From assembly GCF_007828215.1 (NCBI RefSeq), contig NZ_VIUE01000008.1:104471-168470 (forward strand): DNA of 64,000 nucleotides, given 5' to 3'. A program made the position numbers and the translations under genes. The notes beneath the pieces were generated by a model. The model saw nothing but the letters and a program-made list of their open reading frames with translations. It ran no database searches and was not told where the DNA came from. Origin of the DNA: Pseudomonas sp. SJZ074 (lineage in GTDB: Bacteria; Pseudomonadota; Gammaproteobacteria; Pseudomonadales; Pseudomonadaceae). Below, one piece after another: positions 32,158 through 44,582 of the stretch (position 1 is its first letter; each line of letters begins with the position of its first letter).

Positions 32158-33840
32158 ATGGATATCAAACGCACGATCCTGATCGTCGCCCTGGCAATCG
32201 TGTCTTACGTCATGGTTCTTAAATGGAACCAGGACTATGGCCAGGCTGCCCTGCCGACTCAGAATGTTGCAGCCAGCAATACCGCACCGAGCCTGCCGGA
32301 CACCACTTCCGGCACCAACGCTACCAGCAGTGACGACATTCCACGCGCGGCAAGCGATACCAGTGCGCCTGCCGAAGCCCCGGTGGCTGCAAGCAAGGAT
32401 CTGATCCAGATCAAGACCGATGTGCTCCAGCTGGCAATCGATCCACAGGGTGGTGACATCGCCCAGTTGACGCTGCCGCTTTACCCGCGTCGCCAGGATC
32501 ATCCGGACATTCCTTTCCAACTGTTCGATAACGGTAACGAGCGGACCTATCTGGCCCAGAGCGGCCTGATTGGCGCCAATGGCCCGGATGCCAATCCGGC
32601 CGGTCGCCCGGTCTACGCCTCGGAGAAGAAAAGTTATCAACTGGCCGACGGTCAGGACCAACTGGTCGTGGACCTGAAGTTCAGCAAGGATGGCGTCAAC
32701 TACATCAAGCGTTTCACCTTGAAACGTGGCCTGTATGACGTGGTGGTGTCCTACCTGATCGACAACCAGAGCGCGCAGCCCTGGTCCGGTGCGATGTTCG
32801 CGCAATTGAAGCGCGATGCCAGCGCCGATCCTTCCTCCAGTACCGCCACCGGCACCGCGACCTACCTGGGGGCAGCCCTGTGGACAAGTTCTGAGCCGTA
32901 CAAGAAAGTGTCCATGAAGGACATGGACAAGGCGCAGCTCAAGGAAACCGTTCAAGGGGGCTGGGTAGCGTGGCTGCAGCACTATTTTGTAACCGCCTGG
33001 ATCCCGCAGAAGGGCGAAAACAACATCGTCCAGACCCGCAAGGACAGCAAAGGCAATTACATCATTGGCTACACCGGTCCTGCATTGACTGCTGCGCCGG
33101 GTGCCAAGGCTGAAACCAGCGCTACGTTGTATGCCGGTCCGAAAAGCCAGGCCGTACTGAAACAGTTGTCCCCAGGTCTGGAATTGACCGTGGACTACGG
33201 TTTCCTGTGGTTCATTGCCCAACCGATCTTCTGGCTGTTGCAACATATCCACAGCATCGTCGGTAACTGGGGCTGGTCAATCATCTTCTTGACCATGCTG
33301 ATCAAGGGCTTGTTCTTCCCATTGTCGGCTGCCAGCTACAAATCCATGGCTCGCATGCGCGCCGTGGCTCCGAAACTGGCCGCTCTGAAAGAACAGCATG
33401 GCGATGACCGGCAGAAAATGTCCCAGGCCATGATGGAGCTGTACAAGAAAGAGAAGATCAACCCGCTGGGCGGTTGCTTGCCGATTCTCGTACAGATGCC
33501 TGTGTTCCTGTCGCTGTACTGGGTTCTGCTGGAAAGCGTGGAAATGCGCCAGGCGCCTTTCATGCTGTGGATTACCGACCTGTCGATCAAGGATCCGTTC
33601 TTCATCCTGCCGATCATCATGGGCGCCACTATGTTCATCCAGCAGCAGCTGAACCCGACGCCTCCGGACCCTATGCAGGCGAAGGTCATGAAAATGATGC
33701 CGATCATCTTCACCTTCTTCTTCCTGTGGTTCCCGGCCGGTCTGGTGCTGTACTGGGTTGTGAACAACGTGTTGTCCATTACTCAACAGTGGTACATCAC
33801 GCGTAAGATCGAATCGGCTACGAAGAAAGCCGAGGCGTAA
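32158..33840 (+). CDS. yidC: Membrane protein insertase YidC
   Basis: Inner-membrane insertase/chaperone, 560 residues. An N-terminal membrane anchor (about 5-22) is followed by a low-complexity Ala/Ser/Thr linker, a large periplasmic beta domain (about 80-340), and a C-terminal block of five membrane segments containing the catalytic core (GGCLPILVQMPVFLSLYWVL, and the NPTPPDPMQAKVMKMMP loop). Normal Gram-negative length. It is followed by a DnaA box (33848-33856) and a terminator. Confidence 0.97.
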   Translation: MDIKRTILIVALAIVSYVMVLKWNQDYGQAALPTQNVAASNTAPSLPDTTSGTNATSSDDIPRAASDTSAPAEAPVAASKDLIQIKTDVLQLAIDPQGGDIAQLTLPLYPRRQDHPDIPFQLFDNGNERTYLAQSGLIGANGPDANPAGRPVYASEKKSYQLADGQDQLVVDLKFSKDGVNYIKRFTLKRGLYDVVVSYLIDNQSAQPWSGAMFAQLKRDASADPSSSTATGTATYLGAALWTSSEPYKKVSMKDMDKAQLKETVQGGWVAWLQHYFVTAWIPQKGENNIVQTRKDSKGNYIIGYTGPALTAAPGAKAETSATLYAGPKSQAVLKQLSPGLELTVDYGFLWFIAQPIFWLLQHIHSIVGNWGWSIIFLTMLIKGLFFPLSAASYKSMARMRAVAPKLAALKEQHGDDRQKMSQAMMELYKKEKINPLGGCLPILVQMPVFLSLYWVLLESVEMRQAPFMLWITDLSIKDPFFILPIIMGATMFIQQQLNPTPPDPMQAKVMKMMPIIFTFFFLWFPAGLVLYWVVNNVLSITQQWYITRKIESATKKAEA

Positions 33841-33864
33841 CTTGCACTGTGGATAACCACACAG

Positions 33865-33887
33865 AACGCCCCCTAGTGGGGCGTTTT
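33865..33887 (+). terminator. Rho-independent terminator after yidC
   Basis: AACGCCCC - CTAGT - GGGGCGTT followed by TT. It separates the rpmH-yidC unit from mnmE. Confidence 0.8.
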
Positions 33888-33919
33888 GCTATCTGTCACT
33901 TTTGTCTGGATACCGGTTT

Positions 33920-35290
33920 ATGAGCACACCTCGTGAAACCATCGCCGCCGTTGCCACCGCCCAAGGTCGCGGTGGCGTCGGCATCGTCCGTATTTCGGGG
34001 CCTCTGGCCAGTGTCGCGGCCCAGGCCATCAGCGGTCGTGAGCTCAAGCCACGGTTTGCTCATTACGGCCCATTCTTCAGTGACGACAAGCAGGTGCTCG
34101 ACGAAGGCCTCGCTCTGTATTTCCCGGGGCCGAATTCATTCACCGGTGAAGACGTACTGGAACTGCAGGGCCATGGCGGGCCCATCGTGCTGGACATGCT
34201 ACTCAAGCGTTGCCTTGAACTGGGTTGTCGGCTGGCCCGGCCGGGGGAATTCAGTGAACGGGCCTTCCTCAACGACAAACTCGACCTGGCCCAGGCCGAA
34301 GCGATTGCCGACCTCATCGAAGCCAGTTCGGCCCAGGCAGCGCGCAATGCCTTACGTTCGTTGCAAGGTGCTTTCTCGCAGCGTGTGCATAACCTCACCG
34401 AACAATTGATCGGCTTGCGTATCTACGTTGAAGCGGCGATCGACTTCCCGGAAGAAGAAATCGACTTCCTCGCCGATGGCCATGTGCTTAGCATGCTTGA
34501 TAAGGTTCGCGATGAATTATCCACAGTATTGCGCGAAGCGGGGCAGGGTGCCCTGTTGCGTGACGGTATGACGGTGGTGATCGCTGGACGGCCAAACGCA
34601 GGTAAATCCAGCCTGCTGAATGCCCTGGCTGGTCGTGAGGCAGCGATTGTCACAGAGATCGCCGGTACCACCCGAGACATCCTGCGCGAACATATCCACA
34701 TCGATGGCATGCCGCTGCACGTGGTGGACACTGCGGGTCTGCGAGATACCGATGATCATGTGGAAAAGATTGGCGTTGAACGGGCACTGAAGGCTATTGG
34801 CGAGGCCGATCGTGTATTGCTGGTGGTCGATGCGACGGCACCGGAAGCGGATGATCCTTTTGCGTTGTGGCCTGAGTTCCTCGAAGTGCGCCCGGACCCG
34901 GCGAAAGTCACCTTGATCCGTAACAAGGCCGACCTGACCGGCGAAGCAATCGCCCTTGAGGTCAGCACCGACGGTCACGTGACCATCAGCCTGAGCGCAA
35001 AAGCCGCAGGAGAGGGCCTGGAACTGCTGCGTGAACATCTCAAGGCCTGCATGGGCTACGAGCAAACCTCGGAAAGCAGCTTCAGCGCCCGGCGTCGTCA
35101 CCTCGAAGCCTTGCGTCATGCCAGCGCCGCGCTGGAACACGGTCGTGCACAGTTGACGCTGGCGGGTGCCGGTGAGTTACTGGCCGAAGATTTGCGCCAA
35201 GCCCAGCAATTCCTGGGAGAAATCACCGGCGCCTTCAGCTCCGATGACTTGTTGGGGCGGATTTTCTCTAGCTTCTGCATCGGCAAGTAA
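33920..35290 (+). CDS. mnmE: tRNA modification GTPase MnmE
   Basis: GTPase that works with MnmG to place the carboxymethylaminomethyl (or aminomethyl) group on wobble uridine 34 of certain tRNAs. 456 residues: N-terminal tetrahydrofolate-binding domain ([20 protein letters not shown]), helical domain, and an inserted G domain with G1 [15 protein letters not shown]3 DTAGLRDT and G4 NKAD. It ends in the invariant FCIGK with the catalytic Cys. ATG 33920 gives the family N-terminus; a TTG at 33902 adds six residues. Confidence 0.97.
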   Translation: MSTPRETIAAVATAQGRGGVGIVRISGPLASVAAQAISGRELKPRFAHYGPFFSDDKQVLDEGLALYFPGPNSFTGEDVLELQGHGGPIVLDMLLKRCLELGCRLARPGEFSERAFLNDKLDLAQAEAIADLIEASSAQAARNALRSLQGAFSQRVHNLTEQLIGLRIYVEAAIDFPEEEIDFLADGHVLSMLDKVRDELSTVLREAGQGALLRDGMTVVIAGRPNAGKSSLLNALAGREAAIVTEIAGTTRDILREHIHIDGMPLHVVDTAGLRDTDDHVEKIGVERALKAIGEADRVLLVVDATAPEADDPFALWPEFLEVRPDPAKVTLIRNKADLTGEAIALEVSTDGHVTISLSAKAAGEGLELLREHLKACMGYEQTSESSFSARRRHLEALRHASAALEHGRAQLTLAGAGELLAEDLRQAQQFLGEITGAFSSDDLLGRIFSSFCIGK

Positions 35291-35816
35291 CACCTTCCCT
35301 CAAAGCGGGCTGCAGATCTGTTCCCTGCGGCCCGGCGTCCCTTTTCCTTCTCTCGATTGCCCTTCATGGCGGCTCGCCCATGGGGTTCGCTTGTGGATTA
35401 AGCCCTGTGGGTAACTGACGTTGAGCTCAGTTGATAAACCCCCTCGAAAAGTGAAGATAACCTGCCCTGTGGATAACCATTCACTTAATCCACAGGCTTA
35501 CACCGCTTATCCAAGCCCCTCAGCGCCAGATGATCACAGGGTTCAGGATCTCTGTACATATTGAATTTAAAGGCCTGTAGGGTTTTATCCACAGAATGCT
35601 TGGGCTGTAAGAATAAACATAAAAACAAAGGTTTTATAAATTTCTTTCTTTTTTATTTTTTTAACCGCGAGTTCTCCACAGCTGGTTAAATTTTGTGCAA
35701 AGGGTTCTTTAGGAAAGGGGAAGTCCCTATACTTGCCGACCTGGTCCATAAAACATTCGGACCAGGCTCATAACCTATTTCCGAATTACCTGAATTAAGC
35801 AGGCACGAGGTGCGTG
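35291..35816. other. Second origin-like DnaA-box region upstream of mnmG
   Basis: A 520-base gap with perfect DnaA boxes at 35468-35476 (TGTGGATAA) and 35585-35593 (TTATCCACA), and near-boxes at 35392, 35406, 35486 and 35508. A very AT-rich run (about 35610-35680) follows. This matches the second autonomously replicating region described near gidA (mnmG) in pseudomonads. An inverted repeat CCTGGTCC/GGACCAGG lies at 35740-35766. Confidence 0.75.
35705..35733 (+). promoter_or_regulatory. Candidate mnmG promoter
   Basis: Good -10 TATACT (35728-35733) with a weak -35 TTCTTT (35705-35710) at 17-base spacing. The 35740-35766 inverted repeat would lie at the transcription start, so it may act as an operator or 5' hairpin. 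Confidence 0.45.
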
Positions 35817-37715
35817 GTGGATTTCCCTTCCCGTTTTGAAGTGATCGTCATCGGCGGCGGTCATGCCGGTACCGAGGCAGCACTTGCATCAGCGCGCATG
35901 GGTGTAAAAACCCTGCTGTTGACGCATAACGTGGAAACCCTCGGCGCCATGAGCTGTAACCCAGCCATCGGTGGTATTGGCAAAAGCCATCTGGTCAAGG
36001 AAATCGATGCCCTCGGCGGCGCGATGGCGATGGCTACCGATAAGGGCGGTATCCAGTTTCGCGTATTGAACAGCCGCAAGGGCCCCGCGGTACGGGCCAC
36101 TCGTGCCCAGGCCGACCGGGTCCTGTACAAGGCCGCTGTCCGCGAAATCCTGGAAAACCAGCCGAACCTGTGGATATTTCAACAAGCGGCTGATGACCTG
36201 ATCGTCGAACAGGATCAGGTACGCGGTGTCGTGACGCAGATGGGCCTGCGTTTCTTCGCCGATTCCGTAGTGCTGACCACTGGGACATTCCTTGGCGGAC
36301 TTATCCACATTGGTTTGCAGAACTTTTCCGGCGGTCGCGCGGGTGATCCGCCGTCAATCGCGCTGGCTCACCGTTTGCGCGAGTTGCCATTGCGTGTCGG
36401 GCGCTTGAAAACCGGTACGCCACCGCGTATCGACGGCCGGTCTGTGGATTTCTCGGTGATGACCGAGCAGCCTGGTGATACGCCGATCCCGGTAATGTCG
36501 TTCATGGGCAACAAGGAACAGCATCCACGGCAAGTCAGTTGCTGGATCACCCACACCAATGCCCGCACCCATGAAATCATTGCGGCGAACCTCGATCGTT
36601 CACCGATGTATTCCGCTGCCGGTGAAATTGAAGGCATTGGCCCGCGTTATTGCCCGTCGATCGAAGACAAGATCCATCGCTTTGCCGACAAGGAAAGCCA
36701 CCAGGTCTTCATCGAGCCGGAAGGCCTGACCACACACGAGCTGTACCCGAACGGGATCTCCACCTCCCTGCCGTTCGATGTGCAATTGCAGATCGTGCAA
36801 TCGATTCGCGGCATGGAAAACGCCCACATCGTTCGCCCCGGCTACGCCATCGAATACGACTATTTCGACCCGTGTGATCTGAAGTACAGCCTGGAAACCA
36901 AGGTCATCGGCGGCCTGTTCTTCGCCGGGCAGATCAACGGCACTACCGGTTACGAAGAGGCTGGCGCCCAAGGGTTGTTGGCCGGTGCCAACGCGGCACT
37001 GCGCGCCCAGGGCAAAGACAGCTGGTGCCCGCGCCGCGATGAGGCATACATCGGTGTGCTGGTGGACGACCTGATTACCCTGGGTACCCAGGAACCGTAT
37101 CGGATGTTCACGTCCCGTGCCGAATATCGCCTGATCCTGCGTGAAGACAACGCCGATCTGCGCCTGACCGAGAAAGGTCGCGAGTTGGGGCTGGTAGATG
37201 ATGTGCGTTGGGCTGCGTTCTGCAAGAAACGCGAAGGGATCGAACTGGAAGAACAGCGGCTGAAAAGCACCTGGGTACGTCCCGGTACCGAACAGGGCGA
37301 CGCCATCGCGGCGAAATTCGGCACGCCGCTGACGCACGAATACAATCTGCTCAACCTGTTGAGCCGGCCGGAAATCGACTACGCCGGGCTGGTGGAAGTA
37401 ACGGGCCAGGGCGCGGAAGATCCGCAGGTCGCCGAACAGGTCGAGATCAAGACCAAGTACGCAGGCTACATCGACCGCCAGCAGGACGAGATCGCCCGGC
37501 TGCGCGCCAGCGAAGACACGAAACTGCCTGTGGATATCGATTACACCGGTATTTCCGGGTTGTCGAAAGAAATCCAGAGCAAGCTCGGTGCGACCCGTCC
37601 AGAGACCCTGGGCCAGGCATCGCGCATCCCCGGCGTAACCCCAGCGGCGATTTCCCTGTTGATGATTCATTTGAAAAAACGCGGCGCGGGCCGTCAGTTG
37701 GAGCAAAGCGCTTGA
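35817..37715 (+). CDS. mnmG: tRNA uridine-5-carboxymethylaminomethyl modification enzyme MnmG
   Basis: FAD-dependent partner of MnmE for wobble-uridine modification. 632 residues. The dinucleotide-binding motif is [21 protein letters not shown], and the family hallmarks [16 protein letters not shown] and GGRAGDPPS are present. I start at the second of two adjacent GTG codons (35817), matching MDFPSRFEV in homologues and giving six bases after GAGG. The rsmG start overlaps its stop, so the pair is coupled. It follows the second origin-like region. Confidence 0.97.
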   Translation: MDFPSRFEVIVIGGGHAGTEAALASARMGVKTLLLTHNVETLGAMSCNPAIGGIGKSHLVKEIDALGGAMAMATDKGGIQFRVLNSRKGPAVRATRAQADRVLYKAAVREILENQPNLWIFQQAADDLIVEQDQVRGVVTQMGLRFFADSVVLTTGTFLGGLIHIGLQNFSGGRAGDPPSIALAHRLRELPLRVGRLKTGTPPRIDGRSVDFSVMTEQPGDTPIPVMSFMGNKEQHPRQVSCWITHTNARTHEIIAANLDRSPMYSAAGEIEGIGPRYCPSIEDKIHRFADKESHQVFIEPEGLTTHELYPNGISTSLPFDVQLQIVQSIRGMENAHIVRPGYAIEYDYFDPCDLKYSLETKVIGGLFFAGQINGTTGYEEAGAQGLLAGANAALRAQGKDSWCPRRDEAYIGVLVDDLITLGTQEPYRMFTSRAEYRLILREDNADLRLTEKGRELGLVDDVRWAAFCKKREGIELEEQRLKSTWVRPGTEQGDAIAAKFGTPLTHEYNLLNLLSRPEIDYAGLVEVTGQGAEDPQVAEQVEIKTKYAGYIDRQQDEIARLRASEDTKLPVDIDYTGISGLSKEIQSKLGATRPETLGQASRIPGVTPAAISLLMIHLKKRGAGRQLEQSA

Positions 37716-38356
37716 GTTCGATGGTCACCTCACAACACGCCGAAGAATTATCCACAGGTGCCCGTCAACTCGGGGTCAGCCTGAGCGAAGCCCAGCATGC
37801 GCAACTGCTGGGTTACCTGGCGTTGTTGATCAAATGGAACAAGGCCTACAACCTGACCGCCGTGCGGGATCCGGATGAAATGGTCTCGAGACATCTGCTT
37901 GACAGTCTCAGCGTGATGTCTTTCATCGAAAACGGTCGCTGGCTCGATGTCGGCAGCGGCGGTGGCATGCCAGGAATACCGCTGGCGATCCTGTTTCCGG
38001 CTTCGCAAGTGACCTGCCTGGACAGCAACGGCAAGAAAACCCGCTTCCTGACCCAAGTCAAACTCGAGCTCAAGCTGGACAACCTGCAAGTTATCCACAG
38101 CCGGGTCGAAGCGTTCCAACCTGCACAGCCGTTCAACGGGATCATCTCCCGGGCCTTCAGCAGCATGGAGAACTTCAGCAACTGGACTCGCCACCTGGGC
38201 GATGTCGAAACACGCTGGCTGGCAATGAAGGGCGTCCATCCGGCCGATGAGCTGGTAGCATTGCCGTCGGATTTCCACCTCGATAGCGAACACGCCCTGG
38301 CCGTACCCGGTTGCCAAGGCCAACGCCATCTGCTGATACTGCGCCGCACGGCATGA
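37712..38356 (+). CDS. rsmG: 16S rRNA (guanine(527)-N7)-methyltransferase RsmG
   Basis: SAM-dependent enzyme that methylates G527 of 16S rRNA; loss gives low-level streptomycin resistance in other bacteria. 214 residues with motif [18 protein letters not shown] and the RAFSS segment. The start is TTG 37712, with GGAG eight bases upstream and the codon overlapping the mnmG stop; an in-frame ATG at 37721 lacks a ribosome site. Two perfect DnaA boxes (37748 and 38091) lie within it. Confidence 0.95.
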   Translation: MSSMVTSQHAEELSTGARQLGVSLSEAQHAQLLGYLALLIKWNKAYNLTAVRDPDEMVSRHLLDSLSVMSFIENGRWLDVGSGGGMPGIPLAILFPASQVTCLDSNGKKTRFLTQVKLELKLDNLQVIHSRVEAFQPAQPFNGIISRAFSSMENFSNWTRHLGDVETRWLAMKGVHPADELVALPSDFHLDSEHALAVPGCQGQRHLLILRRTA

Positions 38357-38374
38357 TTGGGAACACAAGCAAGA

Positions 38375-39172
38375 ATGGCTAAGGTATTCGCGATAGCGAA
38401 CCAGAAGGGTGGTGTGGGCAAGACCACCACCTGCATCAACCTCGCAGCATCCCTGGTCGCGACCAAGCGACGGGTGCTGTTGATCGACCTTGATCCACAG
38501 GGCAACGCCACCATGGGCAGTGGTGTGGATAAACATGGCCTGGAAAACTCCATCTATGACGTCCTGATCGGTGAATGCGATCTGGGCCAGGCCATGCATT
38601 TCTCCGAACACGGCGGTTATCAACTGCTGCCGGCCAACCGTGACCTGACGGCGGCCGAAGTGGTGCTGCTGGAAATGCAGATGAAGGAAAGCCGTCTGCG
38701 CAGCGCATTGGCGCCGATCCGGGAAAACTACGATTACATCCTGATCGACTGCCCGCCGTCGCTGTCGATGCTGACCCTTAACGCCCTGGTGGCCGCCGAT
38801 GGGGTCATTATCCCCATGCAGTGTGAGTACTTTGCCCTGGAAGGCTTGAGCGACCTTGTGGATAACATCAAACGCATCTCCGAATTGCTGAATCCGGACC
38901 TGAAGGTCGAAGGTCTGTTGCGAACCATGTACGACCCGCGCCTGAGCCTGATGAACGACGTATCGGTGCAGCTCAAGGAGCACTTCGGCGAGCAACTCTA
39001 CGACACGGTCATTCCACGTAACATCCGCTTGGCCGAAGCACCGAGCTATGGCATGCCCGCCCTGGCCTACGACAAACAATCCCGTGGTGCGCTGGCTTAC
39101 CTGGCCCTGGCGGGCGAAATGGTTCGCCGCCAGCGCCGCAACCCACGCACCGCTGCCGCCCAGCCAACTTAA
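38375..39172 (+). CDS. parA: Chromosome partitioning ATPase ParA (Soj)
   Basis: Deviant Walker-type ATPase that moves ParB-parS complexes. 265 residues. It starts MAKVFAIANQKGGVGKTTT with the ParA Walker A KGGVGKTT; Walker A' is VLLIDLDPQGNA and Walker B DYILIDCPPSL. The chromosomal short form lacks the N-terminal HTH of plasmid ParA. It follows rsmG closely and is followed by parB nine bases later. DnaA boxes at 38524 and 38857 lie in the gene. Confidence 0.97.
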   Translation: MAKVFAIANQKGGVGKTTTCINLAASLVATKRRVLLIDLDPQGNATMGSGVDKHGLENSIYDVLIGECDLGQAMHFSEHGGYQLLPANRDLTAAEVVLLEMQMKESRLRSALAPIRENYDYILIDCPPSLSMLTLNALVAADGVIIPMQCEYFALEGLSDLVDNIKRISELLNPDLKVEGLLRTMYDPRLSLMNDVSVQLKEHFGEQLYDTVIPRNIRLAEAPSYGMPALAYDKQSRGALAYLALAGEMVRRQRRNPRTAAAQPT

Positions 39173-39181
39173 GGAAACCCC

Positions 39182-40054
39182 ATGGCCATCAAGAAACGTG
39201 GTCTCGGACGTGGACTGGACGCGCTGCTCAGCGGTCCCACCGTCAGTGCGCTGGAAGAGCAGGCCGTACAGGCCGACCAGCGCGAGCTGCAACACTTGCC
39301 GCTGGATCTGATCCAGCGCGGCAAGTACCAGCCACGCCGGGACATGGACCCGCAGGCGTTGGAAGAACTGGCTCAGTCGATCAGGGCCCAGGGCGTGATG
39401 CAGCCGATCGTGGTTCGTTCGATCGGTAATGGGCGCTTCGAGATCATTGCCGGAGAACGCCGCTGGCGCGCCAGCCAGCAGGCCGGCCAGGAAACCATTC
39501 CGGCGATGGTGCGTGACGTATCGGATGAAACCGCCATCGCCATGGCGCTGATCGAGAACATCCAGCGCGAAGACCTCAACCCGATCGAGGAAGCGGTCGC
39601 GCTGCAACGTCTGCAGCAGGAATTCCAGCTGACCCAGCAACAAGTCGCCGAAGCGGTGGGCAAGTCCCGCGTCACCGTGGCCAACCTGTTGCGCTTGATT
39701 GCGTTGCCGGAAGTCATCAAGACCATGCTGTCCCATGGCGACCTGGAAATGGGTCATGCCCGGGCCTTGCTCGGATTGCCGGAAAATCAACAGGTTGAAG
39801 GGGCGCGACATGTTGTCGCACGAGGCCTGACCGTGCGCCAGACCGAGGCACTGGTTCGTCAGTGGCTGAGCGGTAAACCGGCCCCCGTCGAAGCCCCCAA
39901 ACCGGACCCGGATATCGCCCGCCTGGAACAGCGCCTGGCCGAGCGGCTGGGCTCTACGGTGCAGATTCGCCACGGCAAGAAGGGCAAGGGGCAATTGGTA
40001 ATCGGTTACAACTCCCTCGATGAGCTGCAAGGCGTCCTTGCGCACATTCGCTGA
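39182..40054 (+). CDS. parB: Chromosome partitioning protein ParB
   Basis: CTP-dependent DNA clamp that loads at parS and spreads. 290 residues. The N-terminal domain has the conserved GERRWRASQ (ParB/Srx CTPase) and ENIQREDLNPIEEA motifs, then the helix-turn-helix for parS (LTQQQVAEAVGKSRVTVANLL) and the C-terminal dimer domain. Its DNA target is the perfect parS within recF at 27056. Confidence 0.97.
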   Translation: MAIKKRGLGRGLDALLSGPTVSALEEQAVQADQRELQHLPLDLIQRGKYQPRRDMDPQALEELAQSIRAQGVMQPIVVRSIGNGRFEIIAGERRWRASQQAGQETIPAMVRDVSDETAIAMALIENIQREDLNPIEEAVALQRLQQEFQLTQQQVAEAVGKSRVTVANLLRLIALPEVIKTMLSHGDLEMGHARALLGLPENQQVEGARHVVARGLTVRQTEALVRQWLSGKPAPVEAPKPDPDIARLEQRLAERLGSTVQIRHGKKGKGQLVIGYNSLDELQGVLAHIR

Positions 40055-40099
40055 AACAATTGCTCTTGTAGCGCGCGATCGGAAATCACTACCCGGCAG

Positions 40100-40128
40100 T
40101 TGAATAGGGGCAGAACCGCCCCTATACT
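40100..40128 (+). promoter_or_regulatory. Promoter of the atp operon
   Basis: TTGAAT (40100-40105) and TATACT (40123-40128), spacing 17. The spacer holds an inverted repeat AGGGGC (40106-40111) / GCCCCT (40118-40123) that reaches the -10. It lies 75 bases before atpI. Confidence 0.7.
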
Positions 40129-40202
40129 CTGCGCGCATTTTGTCGGCACAAATTATGCCAAGTTATTGATTTCAGGCAGCCGACCATTGGAGAGCAAAAG
40201 CG

Positions 40203-41496
<1,294 letters not shown>

Positions 41497-41615
41497 GGCC
41501 AGTCTCGACTAGTCTGATGTCCTTCCCGGTCAAACGGGAAGGGGGCCGAACAGGCCATGATGAAACGATTTGTTTTACCGCTTTAAATTAAAAAAACCTA
41601 AACCATACGACGTAA

Positions 41616-41888
<273 letters not shown>

Positions 41889-41946
41889 TTACTCGGATTT
41901 CTCGAGTAGTTTGATGTGATGGACAACGTAACTGCGAGGTGTTGGC

Positions 41947-42417
41947 GTGAACATTAATGCGACCCTGATTGGCCAGTCCGTTGCGTTCCTGATTTTTGTA
42001 TTGTTCTGCATGAAGTTCGTATGGCCTCCGGTCATCGCGGCTCTGCACGAACGTCAAAAGAAGATCGCAGATGGTCTGGACGCTGCCAGCCGTGCAGCTC
42101 GCGACCTGGAGTTGGCCCATGAAAAAGTGGGTCAGCAACTGCGCGAAGCGAAAGCCCAGGCAGCTGAAATCATCGAGCAAGCCAAGAAACGCGGTACCCA
42201 GATTGTCGACGAAGCCCGTGAACAGGCTCGCGTCGAAGCTGACCGTGTGAAGGCTCAGGCTCAAGCCGAGATCGAACAGGAACTGAACAGTGTCAAAGAC
42301 GCCCTGCGCGCCCAAGTGGGTAGCCTGGCCGTTGGCGGTGCTTCGAAGATCCTGGGTGCCACAATCGATCCAAGCGCGCACGCAGAGCTGGTTAACCAAC
42401 TGGCTGCTGAAATCTAA
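41947..42417 (+). CDS. atpF: ATP synthase F0 subunit b
   Basis: Peripheral stalk subunit, 156 residues. One N-terminal membrane helix (about 5-25) and a long charged coiled coil rich in Ala, Glu, Gln and Arg. GTG start at 41947. It holds the F1 head still against the rotor together with delta. Confidence 0.97.
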   Translation: MNINATLIGQSVAFLIFVLFCMKFVWPPVIAALHERQKKIADGLDAASRAARDLELAHEKVGQQLREAKAQAAEIIEQAKKRGTQIVDEAREQARVEADRVKAQAQAEIEQELNSVKDALRAQVGSLAVGGASKILGATIDPSAHAELVNQLAAEI

Positions 42418-42429
42418 GCGAGGGCGATC

Positions 42430-42966
42430 ATGGCAGAACTGACCACGTTGGCCCGACCTTACGCTAAGGCGGCCTTCGAGCACGCTCAGGCCCACCAGCA
42501 ACTGGCCAATTGGTCAGCCATGCTCGGCCTGGCAGCAGCGGTGTCGCAAGACGACACCATGCAGCGCGTGCTCAAGGCCCCGCGACTGACGAGCGCACAA
42601 AAGGCCGCCACGTTCATTGACGTGTGCGGCGACAAGTTCGATGCCAAGGCACAGAATTTCATCCATGTCGTTGCTGAAAACGACCGTCTCCCGCTTCTGC
42701 CGGAGATCGCCGCCCTGTTCGACCTGTACAAGGCCGAGCAAGAGAAGTCGGTAGACGTGGAAGTGACCAGTGCTTTTGCATTGAACCAAGAACAGCAAGA
42801 CAAACTCGCCAAGGTTCTCAGTGCACGACTCAACCGGGAAGTGCGCCTGCAAGTCGAGGAAGACAAATCCCTTATTGGGGGCGTTGTCATCCGCGCCGGC
42901 GACCTGGTTATCGATGGCTCGATTCGCGGCAAAATCGCGAAACTTGCCGAAGCATTGAAATCTTGA
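42430..42966 (+). CDS. atpH: ATP synthase F1 subunit delta
   Basis: 178-residue connector between the peripheral stalk and the alpha3beta3 head. It shows the usual N-terminal helical domain and the C-terminal [20 protein letters not shown] signature. Twelve bases after atpF. Confidence 0.97.
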   Translation: MAELTTLARPYAKAAFEHAQAHQQLANWSAMLGLAAAVSQDDTMQRVLKAPRLTSAQKAATFIDVCGDKFDAKAQNFIHVVAENDRLPLLPEIAALFDLYKAEQEKSVDVEVTSAFALNQEQQDKLAKVLSARLNREVRLQVEEDKSLIGGVVIRAGDLVIDGSIRGKIAKLAEALKS

Positions 42967-42987
42967 GTTTGAAGGGGCAGCAGAGCA

Positions 42988-44532
42988 ATGCAGCAACTCA
43001 ATCCTTCCGAAATAAGTGAAATCATCAAGGGCCGCATCGAAAAGCTCGATGTGACCTCCCAAGCCCGTAACGAAGGCACTGTCGTCAGCGTATCTGACGG
43101 TATCGTGCGGATTCACGGTCTGGCCGACGTCATGTACGGCGAGATGATCGAGTTTCCGGGCGGCGTCTACGGTATGGCCCTCAACCTGGAGCAAGACTCC
43201 GTAGGTGCCGTTGTACTGGGCGCTTACACGACTCTGGCTGAAGGCATGAGCGCCAAGTGCACCGGCCGCATCCTCGAAGTTCCGGTTGGTAAGGAACTGC
43301 TGGGTCGCGTAGTCGATGCACTGGGTAACCCTGTTGACGGCAAAGGTCCGCTGAACAACACCGAGACCGACGCGGTCGAGAAAGTTGCTCCAGGCGTGAT
43401 CTGGCGTAAGTCGGTAGACCAGCCTGTACAGACTGGCTACAAGGCTGTCGATGCCATGATCCCTGTCGGCCGTGGCCAGCGTGAGCTGATCATCGGTGAC
43501 CGTCAGATCGGTAAGACCGCTCTGGCGATCGACGCGATCATCAACCAGAAAAACAGCGGCATCTTCTGCGTATACGTGGCAATCGGTCAGAAGCAATCGA
43601 CCATCGCCAACGTGGTTCGCAAGCTGGAAGAGAACGGTGCACTGGCTAACACCATTATCGTTGCTGCCAGTGCGTCCGAATCGGCCGCGCTGCAGTTCCT
43701 GGCACCGTACTCCGGTTGCACCATGGGCGAATACTTCCGCGACCGCGGTGAAGACGCGCTGATCGTTTATGACGATCTGTCCAAGCAAGCAGTGGCTTAC
43801 CGCCAGATTTCCCTGCTGCTGCGCCGTCCGCCAGGACGTGAAGCCTACCCAGGCGACGTGTTCTATCTCCACTCCCGTCTGCTGGAGCGCGCATCCCGCG
43901 TTTCGGAAGAGTACGTCGAGAAGTTCACCAACGGCGCCGTGACTGGCAAGACCGGTTCCCTGACCGCTCTGCCAATCATCGAAACCCAGGCTGGCGACGT
44001 TTCCGCGTTCGTTCCGACCAACGTGATTTCCATCACCGACGGTCAGATCTTCCTGGAATCGGCCATGTTCAACTCGGGCATCCGTCCTGCTGTGAACGCC
44101 GGTGTTTCGGTATCCCGTGTAGGTGGTGCCGCTCAGACCAAGATCATCAAGAAGCTGTCCGGTGGTATCCGTACCGCCCTGGCCCAGTACCGTGAACTGG
44201 CGGCATTCGCCCAGTTCGCTTCTGACCTGGACGAAGCGACCCGTAAGCAACTTGAGCATGGTCAGCGCGTTACCGAGCTGATGAAGCAGAAGCAATACGC
44301 ACCGATGTCGATCGCTGACATGGCGCTGTCGCTGTATGCCGCTGAGCGTGGGTTCCTGACTGACATTGAAATCGCCAAGATCGGCAGCTTCGAACAAGCG
44401 CTGATTGCTTTCTTCAACCGCGATCACGCCGATTTGATGGCCAAGATCAACGTGAAGGGTGACTTCAATGACGAAATCGACGCTGGCCTCAAAGCCGGTA
44501 TCGAGAAGTTCAAGGCCACCCAAACCTGGTAA
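42988..44532 (+). CDS. atpA: ATP synthase F1 subunit alpha
   Basis: Regulatory nucleotide-binding subunit of the F1 head, 514 residues. P-loop [13 protein letters not shown] and the signature [14 protein letters not shown] are present, with the DELSEED-equivalent region near the C-terminus. Normal length. Confidence 0.98.
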   Translation: MQQLNPSEISEIIKGRIEKLDVTSQARNEGTVVSVSDGIVRIHGLADVMYGEMIEFPGGVYGMALNLEQDSVGAVVLGAYTTLAEGMSAKCTGRILEVPVGKELLGRVVDALGNPVDGKGPLNNTETDAVEKVAPGVIWRKSVDQPVQTGYKAVDAMIPVGRGQRELIIGDRQIGKTALAIDAIINQKNSGIFCVYVAIGQKQSTIANVVRKLEENGALANTIIVAASASESAALQFLAPYSGCTMGEYFRDRGEDALIVYDDLSKQAVAYRQISLLLRRPPGREAYPGDVFYLHSRLLERASRVSEEYVEKFTNGAVTGKTGSLTALPIIETQAGDVSAFVPTNVISITDGQIFLESAMFNSGIRPAVNAGVSVSRVGGAAQTKIIKKLSGGIRTALAQYRELAAFAQFASDLDEATRKQLEHGQRVTELMKQKQYAPMSIADMALSLYAAERGFLTDIEIAKIGSFEQALIAFFNRDHADLMAKINVKGDFNDEIDAGLKAGIEKFKATQTW

Positions 44533-44582
44533 GCCGCAGCGGGAGCCGCAAGGCTCCCGCTTGCTAACCTGATAGGTGTTAC

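Noticed and set aside
37748..40138. A 796-residue minus-strand frame opposite rsmG, parA and parB
   Set aside because: Shadow frame; three conserved genes occupy the other strand.
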